Assembly: GCA_946478975.1 (NCBI GenBank)
Contig: CAMLEO010000002.1
Location: 16,664 to 80,663 of the forward strand
DNA: 64,000 bases
Source of the DNA: an uncultured Steroidobacter sp.
GTDB taxonomy: Bacteria; Pseudomonadota; Gammaproteobacteria; Steroidobacterales; Steroidobacteraceae
Direction of reading: 5' to 3'
Part shown: one piece after another, positions 53,121 to 61,753 of the stretch
Numbering within the stretch: the stretch's first letter is position 1
How the letters are laid out: each line of letters opens with the position of its first letter
Notes under the pieces: model-generated
Told to the model about the DNA's origin: nothing
Seen by the model: only the letters and a program-made list of their open reading frames with translations
Databases searched by the model: none
Made by a program: the position numbers and the translations under genes

Positions 53121-54236
53121 GTGACCGCGAACAACCCATCGGATTCTGCCCAGCCCGAGCCGCCGCTGCGGGTGCTGATGTTTCCAAAGCATGGCGACAA
53201 TCCCTATCTGCGCAGCCTGGTGGAGAATCTCGAACAGCGAGGGGTGTGCGTCGAGGATTTCAGCTTTGCGCGAGCGCTGAAACGACGTTACGACGTCCTG
53301 CACATCCACTGGCCCGATCTGCACCTGCACGCCAGATCGTCCCTACGAGCCGTCGTCAAGCACGCACGACTCGCGCTGCTGTTTGCCTTCCTGCGTTTGC
53401 GTAACACCCGCATCGTCTGGACGATGCACAACCTGATGCCGCACGAACGCCACTTGCCGGTGGGCGAGCGCCTGTTCCCGCTGTGGTTCCCGCGTTTGTG
53501 CACGCACATCATTGCGCTCACGAAGAACGGGCTGTCTGCAGCGCTGGCCCAGTACCCGGCGCTCCGGAACAAGACCGCCGCCGTGATTCCTCACGGGCAC
53601 TATCGAGATGCTTATGGAACCGCGCTCCCGCGAGCGACGTGCCGGGATCAGTTGGGCCTGGAACATCGCTTCACGTTCCTGTTCTTCGGCCACATCCGCC
53701 CTTATAAGAATGTGCCGAGGTTGATCGAAGCCTTCCGGCGGTTGCCGCAGCAGGCGGTGCAGCTGGTGATCGCGGGCCAGCCCGGCCACATGATGCAAAC
53801 CGACGAGTTGCAGCAGCTGGTGGCCAATGACCCGCGCATCCGCCTGACGTTGCGGTTCATTCCCGACGATGAGGTGCCGCTGTACGTCGGCGCATCCGAT
53901 GTCGTGGTGCTGCCGTTTCGCAGCGTCCTGAATTCCGGCACCGTGTTTCTGGCGCTGTCCTTCAATCGCGCAGTGCTCGCGCCGAACCTGGGTTCATTGC
54001 CCGAGATACAAAGTCACGTCGGCGCGCATTGGCTCACCCTCTACGACGGCGAGCTGACGACCGAACATCTGTTGCAGGCGATGCAGTCCACCCGCATCGG
54101 CGAGCATGAAACAACCGATCTCAGCGCTTACGACTGGAAGGCGATCAGCCAGGCGACCGCCGAGCTGTACGCAAGTCCGATGAAGAACGCTGCTGGCGGC
54201 ATCAATTCGTTTTCAATCTCGCCGCGCACTCGCTGA
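53121..54236 (+). CDS. GT4-like glycosyltransferase
   Basis: A 371-residue two-domain GT-B enzyme. Start GTG at 53121. N-domain: LRVLMFPKHGDNPYLRSL, IHWPDLH, TMHNLMPHE. C-domain: FLFFGHIRPYKNVPRLIEAF, then VIAGQPG and DVVVLPFRSVLNSGTVFLAL with the Glu position replaced around the nucleotide-binding motif. The pattern places it near GT4-type enzymes for surface polysaccharides or glycolipids; donor and acceptor are unknown. It does not resemble a full operon; neighbours are a bactofilin and an exported unknown. Its 3' end overlaps the convergent gene by 35 bases. Confidence 0.85.
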   Translation: MTANNPSDSAQPEPPLRVLMFPKHGDNPYLRSLVENLEQRGVCVEDFSFARALKRRYDVLHIHWPDLHLHARSSLRAVVKHARLALLFAFLRLRNTRIVWTMHNLMPHERHLPVGERLFPLWFPRLCTHIIALTKNGLSAALAQYPALRNKTAAVIPHGHYRDAYGTALPRATCRDQLGLEHRFTFLFFGHIRPYKNVPRLIEAFRRLPQQAVQLVIAGQPGHMMQTDELQQLVANDPRIRLTLRFIPDDEVPLYVGASDVVVLPFRSVLNSGTVFLALSFNRAVLAPNLGSLPEIQSHVGAHWLTLYDGELTTEHLLQAMQSTRIGEHETTDLSAYDWKAISQATAELYASPMKNAAGGINSFSISPRTR

Positions 54237-55524
54237 ACGTGGCATAGGCGAAATCGAAATCCACACGGCTGACTGGAATGACATAACTCGGCGCACCCAC
54301 GCGCTGGGCGGCCAGCTCGATCGGTCGCGAGCGCAAACCCTGCAGCGCCACTTCTGCACCCTGACCGAGCAGCATGTGTATCTGGCGCGGCGGCTGGGCA
54401 ATCAGCGTCAGGCGATTCTGGCCAAAGCTCACCAGCAACGGTTGTTCTCTTTGCTGATAGAACTGCGCGATGAGCGCCAGCTCGGTGGTTGCAAACGGTG
54501 GCACCGCAGACGCCTGCCGTCTGAATTGCAACAGCACGTCGCCATCTGCGCCCGCAATGTCCTGCTTCAACACGCGCGCCGTCATCAGGCACAGGCCTGG
54601 TCGAACATAAGCTCTCCAGGCCCCGACAGTCACATTCGATGGCAGCGCCTCCGCGAGCGTCGGACTGCCTCGCGTCTGTGGCACGCATTCCACCGGCGCC
54701 GGATCGTTCTTTTTTCGTGACGCGAAGCGCACTTTGACGCTGGAGCCTGCGGGCGCAGCAGCGTTCCTGATCTTGCCGTCCACCAGAATGTCCAGCTCGC
54801 GATCGCTCCACCAGCGCAGGGCAACGCGAGCTTCCGGGTCCGGCACACCCACCCGCGACGTGAGCACCCGCCCATCGTTGCGACAGTTCACCTCGACGCT
54901 CGCACGCTGAGGTTTTGCCGAGCTCCCTTCGGCGGTGTAAGTCGCCAAACAAACATTGTCCGGCGACGCGACCGGCCGCGCCTGGCAGCTCTCATTGGGA
55001 ATGCCGCGCTCCAGGTCGCTCTGCCGGCGAAACGCACAGTCTTCGAGATGGCGCTCGAGCCGCGCCATCGCTTCGGCCTGCGCCGCCGGATTCTTCAGTA
55101 TGAGATCTCGAAACAGCTTGCGGCCGGCCGGCCGGCGCTTGAATTTTTCGAGCTCGGTTTGATCCGCCGTCGTGAAGGGACCTTCACTGCTGCTTCCCAG
55201 CTCACGCGCAACGAGCCTGCGACCGCTCGCGCCCTGGAAAAAACCGAGCGCGTCGCGCACCTCGACCGCTGTCATCCTCGACTTGACCTGGTCCGCGACG
55301 ATATCGGTGATCTCGGGATACTCGAAACGATCGAGGCATTCCATGTCCCGCTCGCTCAGTCCGGTGCGGCGTAACCGCTCCGACAGCGCCGAGCGCAACA
55401 GCCGCTCGTCCTCGCGCATCGCGCCTACCAGGCGCAGCGAATCGTAATCGATGAGTTCCTCAGCAATACCGGGTCCCGCCACCAGCAACAACGTGGTGAC
55501 ATAAAGCGAACGAAGACTGAGCAT
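54202..55524 (-). CDS. Exported hypothetical protein
   Basis: A 440-residue protein with a signal peptide (MLSLRSLYVTTLLLVAGPGIA). The first ~150 residues are helical with MSAVEVRDALGFFQGASGRR-like sequence (MTAVEVRDALGFFQGASG), recalling DUF2059-type periplasmic domains, and pairs of Cys occur at ~65 and ~160. The second half is beta-rich with several Cys and contains no recognised motif. AAGGA precedes the ATG at 55524. It is convergent with the glycosyltransferase and shares 35 bases at the 3' ends. Role unknown; periplasmic location likely. Confidence 0.75.
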   Translation of the reverse strand: MLSLRSLYVTTLLLVAGPGIAEELIDYDSLRLVGAMREDERLLRSALSERLRRTGLSERDMECLDRFEYPEITDIVADQVKSRMTAVEVRDALGFFQGASGRRLVARELGSSSEGPFTTADQTELEKFKRRPAGRKLFRDLILKNPAAQAEAMARLERHLEDCAFRRQSDLERGIPNESCQARPVASPDNVCLATYTAEGSSAKPQRASVEVNCRNDGRVLTSRVGVPDPEARVALRWWSDRELDILVDGKIRNAAAPAGSSVKVRFASRKKNDPAPVECVPQTRGSPTLAEALPSNVTVGAWRAYVRPGLCLMTARVLKQDIAGADGDVLLQFRRQASAVPPFATTELALIAQFYQQREQPLLVSFGQNRLTLIAQPPRQIHMLLGQGAEVALQGLRSRPIELAAQRVGAPSYVIPVSRVDFDFAYATFSECAARLKTN

Positions 55525-55735
55525 GACGTCCTTGTTGTGCCTAGCCTGGGTTGTACTCGCAGCATATCGCTATTTACGCGACGCGACTCCTGTTGCGATC
55601 GGCCGCAAAAGCAGATCCTGCTGCGACAGGCCTTGCGATAAGCATTTTTTATCGCCGCCCTTGTGACGGTGATTGGCTTGCCGCTGTTGGCTCGGGCAAG
55701 ATCGGCATCAGCGCGCCACGACGGGAGGGTTGCGC

Positions 55736-56893
55736 ATGTCGACGCTCAGGATCAGCCGATTGCTGCTCGACCTGTACTCGTGCCCGGCGGAACAGAGCCG
55801 CTGGCCCGTTGTGCTCGATCAGCTATGTCGCTCGCTGCACGCACGCAGCGCCGTGCTTCAGGTCATCATCCCCGAGCGTGGACGGCTGCGTTCGCGCTGG
55901 ATGGTGCGCGACTCCAGCTCCCAAGCCGCCGCTGCACTTCACGATCGATATTTCTCCGATGCAGTCAACCCGCGCATGCTGGTGACGCGGCCGGCATCCA
56001 CGATGGGCGAAGGCATCTTCCGCGATACCGATTTCTTCGCGCCCGACGATCCGCTGTGGCCGGATCTCAGAATGCGACTGGCCGCGACCGGCCTCGGACA
56101 TTTCATCAGCAGCCGCGTGCGTCTGCCGGACGGTGAGGCGCTGACGCTGGTCCTGCATCGAGACGCGCACGACGAGCATGATTTCAGCGGCAGCGACGAA
56201 CGCCTGGCGCTACACCTGATGCCTCACTTGCGCCAGGCGGTAGAGCTCACCGGCACGATGCGCGAAGCCCGCGGGCAAGTCCGTTATCTGCAGCAGGCCA
56301 TGAACAGCCTGCGACTCGGGCTCGTGATATGCGAAGCCGATGGTTCCTCGTGCTGGTCGAACGAAGCGGCGGAGCAGTTGCTCGCTCGACGCACCGTGCT
56401 GTCGTTGAACCATGATCGGCAGCTCACAACGAGTTCGGTCAGGGAAACGCAGGCACTACGCGAGGCGATCGCCGCAGCCGCGCAGAACGTTTCCAGCAGC
56501 GGCGATCCCCACGTGTTCGTCCTTCGCGGCAATGGCCAGGATGCTGTGCAGGTGAGATGTCATGGCATGGAAGGCCGTGCGTTGCTCATGCTGCGCGATC
56601 CGAACAGCGACAGCACCCTGGCGCCCGAGCTGCTGCGTCAGCTGTTCGGCCTCTCCCCCGCCGAATCCCGACTCGCGGCCGCCCTGTGCGTCGGCTCGAC
56701 GCTCGACGAATACGCCGAGCGCGCCGGCGTCGCAATCGGCACCGCCCGCTATCAATTGAAACAAGTGATGGCCAAGACCGACGTGAGCAAACAATCGCAG
56801 CTGGTTCAACGGCTGTGCACCTCGGTTGTGTTTCATATGCGGAATCAGAAATCCCAGCCCATTCGCACACCGTACTCGCGAGGCGCGCCGTAG
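55736..56893 (+). CDS. LuxR-type transcriptional regulator with PAS-like sensor region
   Basis: A 385-residue protein. Residues ~1-160 form an uncharacterised sensory region; ~195-310 read like a PAS fold (MNSLRLGLVICEADGS, WSNEAAEQLL). The C-terminal LuxR HTH is LFGLSPAESRLAAALCVGST followed by LDEYAERAGVAIGTARYQLK and TDVSKQSQLVQRL. The SPAE and AxxGVAIGTxRxxLK series is the standard GerE-like helix set. GGGAGGG lies ahead of the ATG at 55736. It is plus-strand and its end overlaps the convergent TonB receptor gene by 49 bases, so the two may be physically linked in regulation. Confidence 0.85.
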   Translation: MSTLRISRLLLDLYSCPAEQSRWPVVLDQLCRSLHARSAVLQVIIPERGRLRSRWMVRDSSSQAAAALHDRYFSDAVNPRMLVTRPASTMGEGIFRDTDFFAPDDPLWPDLRMRLAATGLGHFISSRVRLPDGEALTLVLHRDAHDEHDFSGSDERLALHLMPHLRQAVELTGTMREARGQVRYLQQAMNSLRLGLVICEADGSSCWSNEAAEQLLARRTVLSLNHDRQLTTSSVRETQALREAIAAAAQNVSSSGDPHVFVLRGNGQDAVQVRCHGMEGRALLMLRDPNSDSTLAPELLRQLFGLSPAESRLAAALCVGSTLDEYAERAGVAIGTARYQLKQVMAKTDVSKQSQLVQRLCTSVVFHMRNQKSQPIRTPYSRGAP

Positions 56894-59043
56894 AACTCGT
56901 TACGTGATGCCGAGGCATGGCCGCTGACGTACTCCCGGTCCGCGAGATTCGTGCCGTAAGCGGTCACGTGCCAGTCGCCCTTGCGGAACATCAGCAGCGC
57001 CGACACCAAGCCGAACCCCTCGATCCGGTCGGACACCGGTGAGTACGCAATGTATGTATAGCGTGAGCCCACGTACGAATAGTTGACTCGCGGCGTGAGC
57101 GTTGCGCCGTCGCCGAAGCGAATTGCGTACTCCGCGCCCAGGTTGTAGGTCCACTTGGGCGAATACAGGTTGGGCCCACCCGACGTGGTGGTCATGAACG
57201 GACCGTAGTCGAAACACAACGGCGGGCTCGAAGGCAGGCCACTCGGGCATTGCGGTCCCAGGTTGCCTGGCGGCAGCACGCGCTCGTTCACGAACGTGAA
57301 ACCATCCAGGCTCGAATCGACGTAAGCGAAGCCCGCATCGAATGCGAACGCATCGAAGCGCGCTTCGATCTGCGCTTCCACACCCTGGATGGTGCCGTTG
57401 GATACATTGCGAATGCCGGACTGCCCGGTCGACGGTTCCAGCACGTCGAACTGAAAATCGGCGTAGTCGTTGTAGAACAGCGCGACCTGCGTTCGGGCCT
57501 TGCCGGCCAGCAGCGTCGCCTTCCAGCCTGCCTCGTAGTTCATCACGATTTCCGGATCGAACCGCGAGGTGACGGAGTTGAAGCCGCCAGGTTTGTAGCC
57601 TCGCGCAGCGAACACATACAGCAGATTGTCGGCGTCGAGTTTCCAGTTGAGTGCGATCTTTCCGGTGCCTTGATTCTCGCTGTAATCTCCGGACAGGTCC
57701 GCCACGGGCAAACCTCCCGGAGGGAATCCAGGAATGCCAGAGCCCATCAGCACAGCTCCCTGCCCTTCGACTTCATATCGCGAATAGCGCGCGCCGACCT
57801 GCAGTTCCAGCGCATCCGTCAGCTCGATGTTTCCTTGCGCGAACAACCCGAGCGTAGTGCGTTTGTTCTGCGGCAGGATGTCTTGCGGAAACCCCGCCTG
57901 CGTTTCGCGAATCTGCACGTCAATATCGTTGCGCTGATAGTAGGCGCCCAGGATCCAATCGAAACGTCCTTCGGTGGGCGAGATCAGATTGAGCTCCTGG
58001 CTGTACTGCTTCTCGCCGGCAAAATAATCCCAGCGAATGTCGCCGCCGACCGCAGCGCTGGCGGTAGTGCCGTCCAGGTCGTCGACACTGAAGATGCGCT
58101 TGTGCTGATAGCCGCTGACCGAGCGCAGCACCACGCCGCTGTCGAACTCCTGGTTGAGCTCCAGGCTCGCGATCAACGCCCGCTCACGATGTGACGTTGG
58201 AGTGTCGTAGCTCAGCGTTCGAATATCACCAACGCGATAGCTCTCGAATGCAGTGCCGCGAATCGGTCGATACGCATAGCCGCCGGTCTGCTGATCGTTC
58301 AATTGTAACTTCGCGAGCGCGCTGAACGAGCCGGGCTTCCACAGCAGGCCGATTCTGCCGCCGGTCTCATCCAGCCGGCCGGCTTCGTTATTGAACGGCC
58401 CGACATCGTCATAGTAGCTGTCGCGCTCGCGGTGAAATCCGGCGACACGCATTGCCAGCGTGCTCGCAATCGGCAGACCGATCGCGCCCTCCGCGTCGAT
58501 CGCATCGTAGTTTGCCAGCCCGATCTGCGCATAGCCGTCCGATTCTCCCAGCGCCGGGCTGCGTGAATTGATGAAGATCGCGCCGCCGGTGGAGTTGGTG
58601 CCGACCAGCGTTCCCTGCGGCCCGCGCAGCACTTCGATGCTGCGCAGGTCGTAGAAGGAATTGAATTGCACGATCGGCGGTTGAAACAATCCATCGACAT
58701 ACGTCGCAACGCCGGCAGTGGCGTTCGGCGAGTTGCTGGCGAGCCCGATGCCGCGGATGTTCACCGATTGGGTCTGCCCGGCATTGGTGATGGACAAGGA
58801 CGGCGCGGCCGTTTGCAGATCGGCCAGCTGCACCACCACTTTTGTTTCGAGCGCATCGGCATCGAGCGCCGTGGCGGCGATCGGCACATCCTGCAGATTC
58901 TCGGCGCGTCGCTGCGCCGTCACCACGACCTCCTGCAACACATTCGCAGGATCCGATTCGGCGACGGTCTGAGCGAAGGTCGCATGACCGAGGACAGTCG
59001 TGAACGCCACCCCATAGTAGAAACGGCCAGGAATCGACGGCAT
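56845..59043 (-). CDS. TonB-dependent receptor
   Basis: A 732-residue outer-membrane receptor. Signal peptide ~1-26, TonB box QEVVVTAQRRAENLQDVPIA, plug with PSLSITNAG, SVNIRGIGL, YVDGLF and IEVLRGPQGTLVGTNSTGG, then barrel strands ending VRMGWDF. Type VTAQRRxExxQDVP is common for receptors of siderophores, vitamins and small glycosides. GGGGGAG sits 7 bases before the ATG at 59043. It is 30 bases after the hydrolase gene, so it is probably the last gene of the GH5-GH29 operon. Confidence 0.9.
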   Translation of the reverse strand: MPSIPGRFYYGVAFTTVLGHATFAQTVAESDPANVLQEVVVTAQRRAENLQDVPIAATALDADALETKVVVQLADLQTAAPSLSITNAGQTQSVNIRGIGLASNSPNATAGVATYVDGLFQPPIVQFNSFYDLRSIEVLRGPQGTLVGTNSTGGAIFINSRSPALGESDGYAQIGLANYDAIDAEGAIGLPIASTLAMRVAGFHRERDSYYDDVGPFNNEAGRLDETGGRIGLLWKPGSFSALAKLQLNDQQTGGYAYRPIRGTAFESYRVGDIRTLSYDTPTSHRERALIASLELNQEFDSGVVLRSVSGYQHKRIFSVDDLDGTTASAAVGGDIRWDYFAGEKQYSQELNLISPTEGRFDWILGAYYQRNDIDVQIRETQAGFPQDILPQNKRTTLGLFAQGNIELTDALELQVGARYSRYEVEGQGAVLMGSGIPGFPPGGLPVADLSGDYSENQGTGKIALNWKLDADNLLYVFAARGYKPGGFNSVTSRFDPEIVMNYEAGWKATLLAGKARTQVALFYNDYADFQFDVLEPSTGQSGIRNVSNGTIQGVEAQIEARFDAFAFDAGFAYVDSSLDGFTFVNERVLPPGNLGPQCPSGLPSSPPLCFDYGPFMTTTSGGPNLYSPKWTYNLGAEYAIRFGDGATLTPRVNYSYVGSRYTYIAYSPVSDRIEGFGLVSALLMFRKGDWHVTAYGTNLADREYVSGHASASRNEFYGAPREYGVRMGWDF

Positions 59044-59072
59044 ATCATCTCCCCCGAATCGTTTTGTAATGT

Positions 59073-60269
59073 TCAGCGCGCCTGCCAGCTCGACACTGCA
59101 GAGAAAAAGGCCGCAGTCTCCGCATCCGGGGCCTGATCACCGGGCGGGAAGTAACTGAGCTTGACGATGACGGTGCGCGTCTGCGGATTGACGTAGATGT
59201 ATTGGCCCTGCAGGCCGATGGCCTGAAACGATTTGCCATCCGGCCCGATCCACCATTGATAGCCGTACCCCGGACCAGGACCGCCGGTCGCGCGAGTCGA
59301 ATCGCGCACCCAATCCGTCGGAACGATCTGGCGACCGTTGGCTTTGCCCTCGCCCAACATCATCAAACCAATGCGAGCGAAGTCACGCAGCGTTGCGTTG
59401 AATCCCGCGCCGCTGAACTCACGTCCTGTGCCCGGCTCGCCGTCCATGATGAAAAAGCCATCGCGCTCCGTCCCCAACGGTTCCCACAAATGTTGGGCGG
59501 CGTATGCGGCGAGCGTGCTGCCGCTGACGCGTTCGATCAGCCAACCCAGCACGGCGGTGTCGATCGTCTTGTACTGCCAGACCGCTCCCGGTGGATTGGC
59601 GCGTTTGATCGTGCGCGCCGCGTCGGCGAACCGAACGACGTTGGTCACCAGCGCCTGCTCATGATTGCGGGCCGCAATGCCGGGATGGCCAAAGTCGTAA
59701 CGTTCCTCGTAATCCACGCCGGAACGCATCTGCAGGATTTGTTTGATCGTCACGCCGTCGTAGCCGCCGCCGCGCAGTTCGGGCAGGTACTGAGCGATCG
59801 GATCGTCGATGGATTTGATGCGTCCTTCGTGCAAGGCGCAGCCGACCAGCAGGCTGACGATGGACTTGGTCATGGACCAGCCGATGAATCGCGTCGAGGC
59901 ATCGGTGCGGTTGCGGTAGATCTCCGTGACGATGCTGCCGTCTTTGACGATGAGCAGCGCGTTCGTGTACGTGCGATCGAGGAACTGCTCCGGCGTGTAC
60001 TCGCGGCCTTCGTAACTATATTTGAAGTCCAGCGCCCGGTCGGCGTGCGGCAAGGACCACACCTGCCCCGATCGCGGCACCGACCGGGTGGTGAATATTT
60101 CGTCCATGTTGTGGAACGTGAGCGCGTTGACCTCGGCGTCGAGCATGCTCCGCCGGACCTGCTGGATGGCCACCGGAACGTTCGAGGGCGGCAAGTTGGG
60201 ATCGGGCGCCGGCGCCGGATAGGCGAACAATGCCGTGGGCAGCAGACCCAGCAAATAAATGAACCTCAC
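59073..60269 (-). CDS. Exported beta-lactamase/S12-family serine hydrolase
   Basis: A 398-residue protein. Signal peptide ~1-17. The active-site SxxK is WSMTKS with S132 and K135; the second motif region shows VWQYKT, and the closing region YGYQWWIG. This is the class-C beta-lactamase/esterase fold (6-aminohexanoate-dimer hydrolase-like). Such enzymes cleave esters or D-amino-acid peptides; here deacetylation or feruloyl-type side-chain removal is possible but unproven. I chose the GTG at 60269 with GGGGGA upstream because an out-of-frame ATG nearby meets a stop at once. Fourth gene of the GH5-GH29 operon, with a hairpin just upstream. Confidence 0.85.
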   Translation of the reverse strand: MRFIYLLGLLPTALFAYPAPAPDPNLPPSNVPVAIQQVRRSMLDAEVNALTFHNMDEIFTTRSVPRSGQVWSLPHADRALDFKYSYEGREYTPEQFLDRTYTNALLIVKDGSIVTEIYRNRTDASTRFIGWSMTKSIVSLLVGCALHEGRIKSIDDPIAQYLPELRGGGYDGVTIKQILQMRSGVDYEERYDFGHPGIAARNHEQALVTNVVRFADAARTIKRANPPGAVWQYKTIDTAVLGWLIERVSGSTLAAYAAQHLWEPLGTERDGFFIMDGEPGTGREFSGAGFNATLRDFARIGLMMLGEGKANGRQIVPTDWVRDSTRATGGPGPGYGYQWWIGPDGKSFQAIGLQGQYIYVNPQTRTVIVKLSYFPPGDQAPDAETAAFFSAVSSWQAR

Positions 60270-60290
60270 TCCATCCCCCTGGTCGTTGTC

Positions 60291-60308
60291 GGCCCGCGAT
60301 TGCGGGCC
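60291..60308 (-). terminator. Hairpin in the GH29-to-hydrolase gap
   Basis: GGCCCGC-GATT-GCGGGCC gives a 7-bp GC-only stem in the 53-base gap between the GH29 stop (60323) and the hydrolase start. No U-run follows on the minus strand, so it is more likely an RNA-processing or partial-termination hairpin inside the operon than a full terminator. Confidence 0.45.
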
Positions 60309-60322
60309 TCGTTGGGGGGAAT

Positions 60323-61753
60323 TTATGGATTCGAGGTGCTCGACTTCATCTCCCATATGGGAGATACAGCCATGACCGAACCGCTGTAGACCAGCTCGAT
60401 CACCTGCGTCGGAGACGCCGGCAGCGTGGCAGGCAGAGAGATCTCGATGTCGCCGTTGGCAGTTTTCTTCCAGGCGACACGGGCCCGCGTCGCCAGCATC
60501 CGGGCGGATTTCGCAGTCGGCCCGTTCGTCAGCGCAGGCAGCGTCACACGTTTCGGCCAGCCGCCGCTTTCGCTCGGCAACAGGTGCACGAATACGCTGT
60601 TGCCCCGGCGAGTGGAAGTCACATTCGCTGTCGGCAAGAACGGCCCGCCGCGCGTGTCGTAGATGGCACTGCCGTAAGTGTCCAGCCACTGGCCGAGCTC
60701 ACGCAGCCGTGCGATCTGGTCGGGAGCAATGTTTCCTTTCGGATCGGGCCCGACGTTCAGCAGCATGTTGCCATCGCGAGATGCCGTGTTCGTAAGCATG
60801 CGTACGAGTTCATCGAGCGAACGTGGTTTCACGTTCGGCTGATAGCCCCACGCGCCGGCGAGCGTGAAGCAAAGCTCCCACGGCTGTTTGTTGTCGAAGT
60901 CGCCGAGCGCTGCTGTGCCCTCGCGTGTACGCCAGTCACCAATCGTCGACGTGCGGTCGTTGAAAATGATGTTCGGCTGCATTTCACGCAGGCGAGCATT
61001 GACGCGGTCGTCCTGCCAGCTGAATTTTCCGTGGTACGGCGTCTTCGCGTCGCGCGTTCGCCAGCCGCCTCCAGCCCATTCGATGCCGCCGAAGCCCAGC
61101 CAGTTCTCACCGCCTCCGTCGTACCACAACAGATCGAGGTGCCCGTAGTCGCTCGCGAGTTGTTCCATCTCCTGGTGGTACTGAGCGCGCATGGCCTCGG
61201 CCGATTCGCGATACAGATCGGGCATGAAATAACCGGGAAAGCGCCAGTCGAGCGGCGAATAATACAAGCCGACGCGCAGGCCCTCAGCACGCACCGCATT
61301 TGTAAACGTGCGCACGATATCCGTGTGAGCGGCGGTCTTCACCGAGTTGAATGCGTTCGCGTGGGAGTCGAACAGTGAGAATCCGTCGTGGTGTCGAGCG
61401 GTCATCACCACGTATTTCATGCCCACTTGCTTTGCAAGCGCCGCCCAACGCTTCGGCGCGTCGGGATCGGGCGTGAACTCGTCGGCGAACCTGGCGTATT
61501 CGACGTGGGGAATGGACTCGCTGTACATCACCCACTCGCCGCGGCCCGGAACGGCGTACACGCCGAAGTGAATGAACATTCCGAAGCGCGCCTGCCGCCA
61601 CCACTTCACGTGCTCGTCCGCCGCTGCGCCGACACGCACCGGCGAGAGGCCGAGAATGGGTGCGGCCACCAACGCCTCAGGCTCTTTGTCCGCCAATGCC
61701 TGCCCGGCGAACGTGAGCAGACCGATAGCCAATAGCGCAATTCTTTTTGTCAT
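60323..61753 (-). CDS. GH29 alpha-L-fucosidase (Sec-exported)
   Basis: A 476-residue exported glycosidase. Signal peptide ~1-22 (MTKRIALLAIGLLTFAGQALA). Barrel motifs: RFGMFIHFGVYAVPGRGEW, VMTARHHDGFSLF, and LLWYDGGGEN with Asp212 as the nucleophile; MLLNVGPDPKGN follows. Unlike the two Tat-dependent GH29 proteins at 28 and 34 kb, this one uses a Sec signal, so it probably works on a different substrate or location. ATG at 61753 has AGAGG 6 bases before it and overlaps the previous stop (TGATG). A perfect 18-bp palindrome lies in the last codons. Third gene of the operon. Confidence 0.92.
   Translation of the reverse strand: MTKRIALLAIGLLTFAGQALADKEPEALVAAPILGLSPVRVGAAADEHVKWWRQARFGMFIHFGVYAVPGRGEWVMYSESIPHVEYARFADEFTPDPDAPKRWAALAKQVGMKYVVMTARHHDGFSLFDSHANAFNSVKTAAHTDIVRTFTNAVRAEGLRVGLYYSPLDWRFPGYFMPDLYRESAEAMRAQYHQEMEQLASDYGHLDLLWYDGGGENWLGFGGIEWAGGGWRTRDAKTPYHGKFSWQDDRVNARLREMQPNIIFNDRTSTIGDWRTREGTAALGDFDNKQPWELCFTLAGAWGYQPNVKPRSLDELVRMLTNTASRDGNMLLNVGPDPKGNIAPDQIARLRELGQWLDTYGSAIYDTRGGPFLPTANVTSTRRGNSVFVHLLPSESGGWPKRVTLPALTNGPTAKSARMLATRARVAWKKTANGDIEISLPATLPASPTQVIELVYSGSVMAVSPIWEMKSSTSNP
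60348..60365. repeat. Perfect 18-bp palindrome inside the GH29 3' end
   Basis: ATCTCCCATATGGGAGAT is self-complementary over all 18 bases and falls in the codons for the C-terminal ...PIWEM... residues. Its size and symmetry look like a regulator operator or an mRNA hairpin near the gene end. No other copy was noticed in the window. Confidence 0.6.

Noticed and set aside
55525..55735. A missed gene before the LuxR regulator
   Set aside because: The only plus-strand frames either join the regulator without need or resemble shadow sequence.
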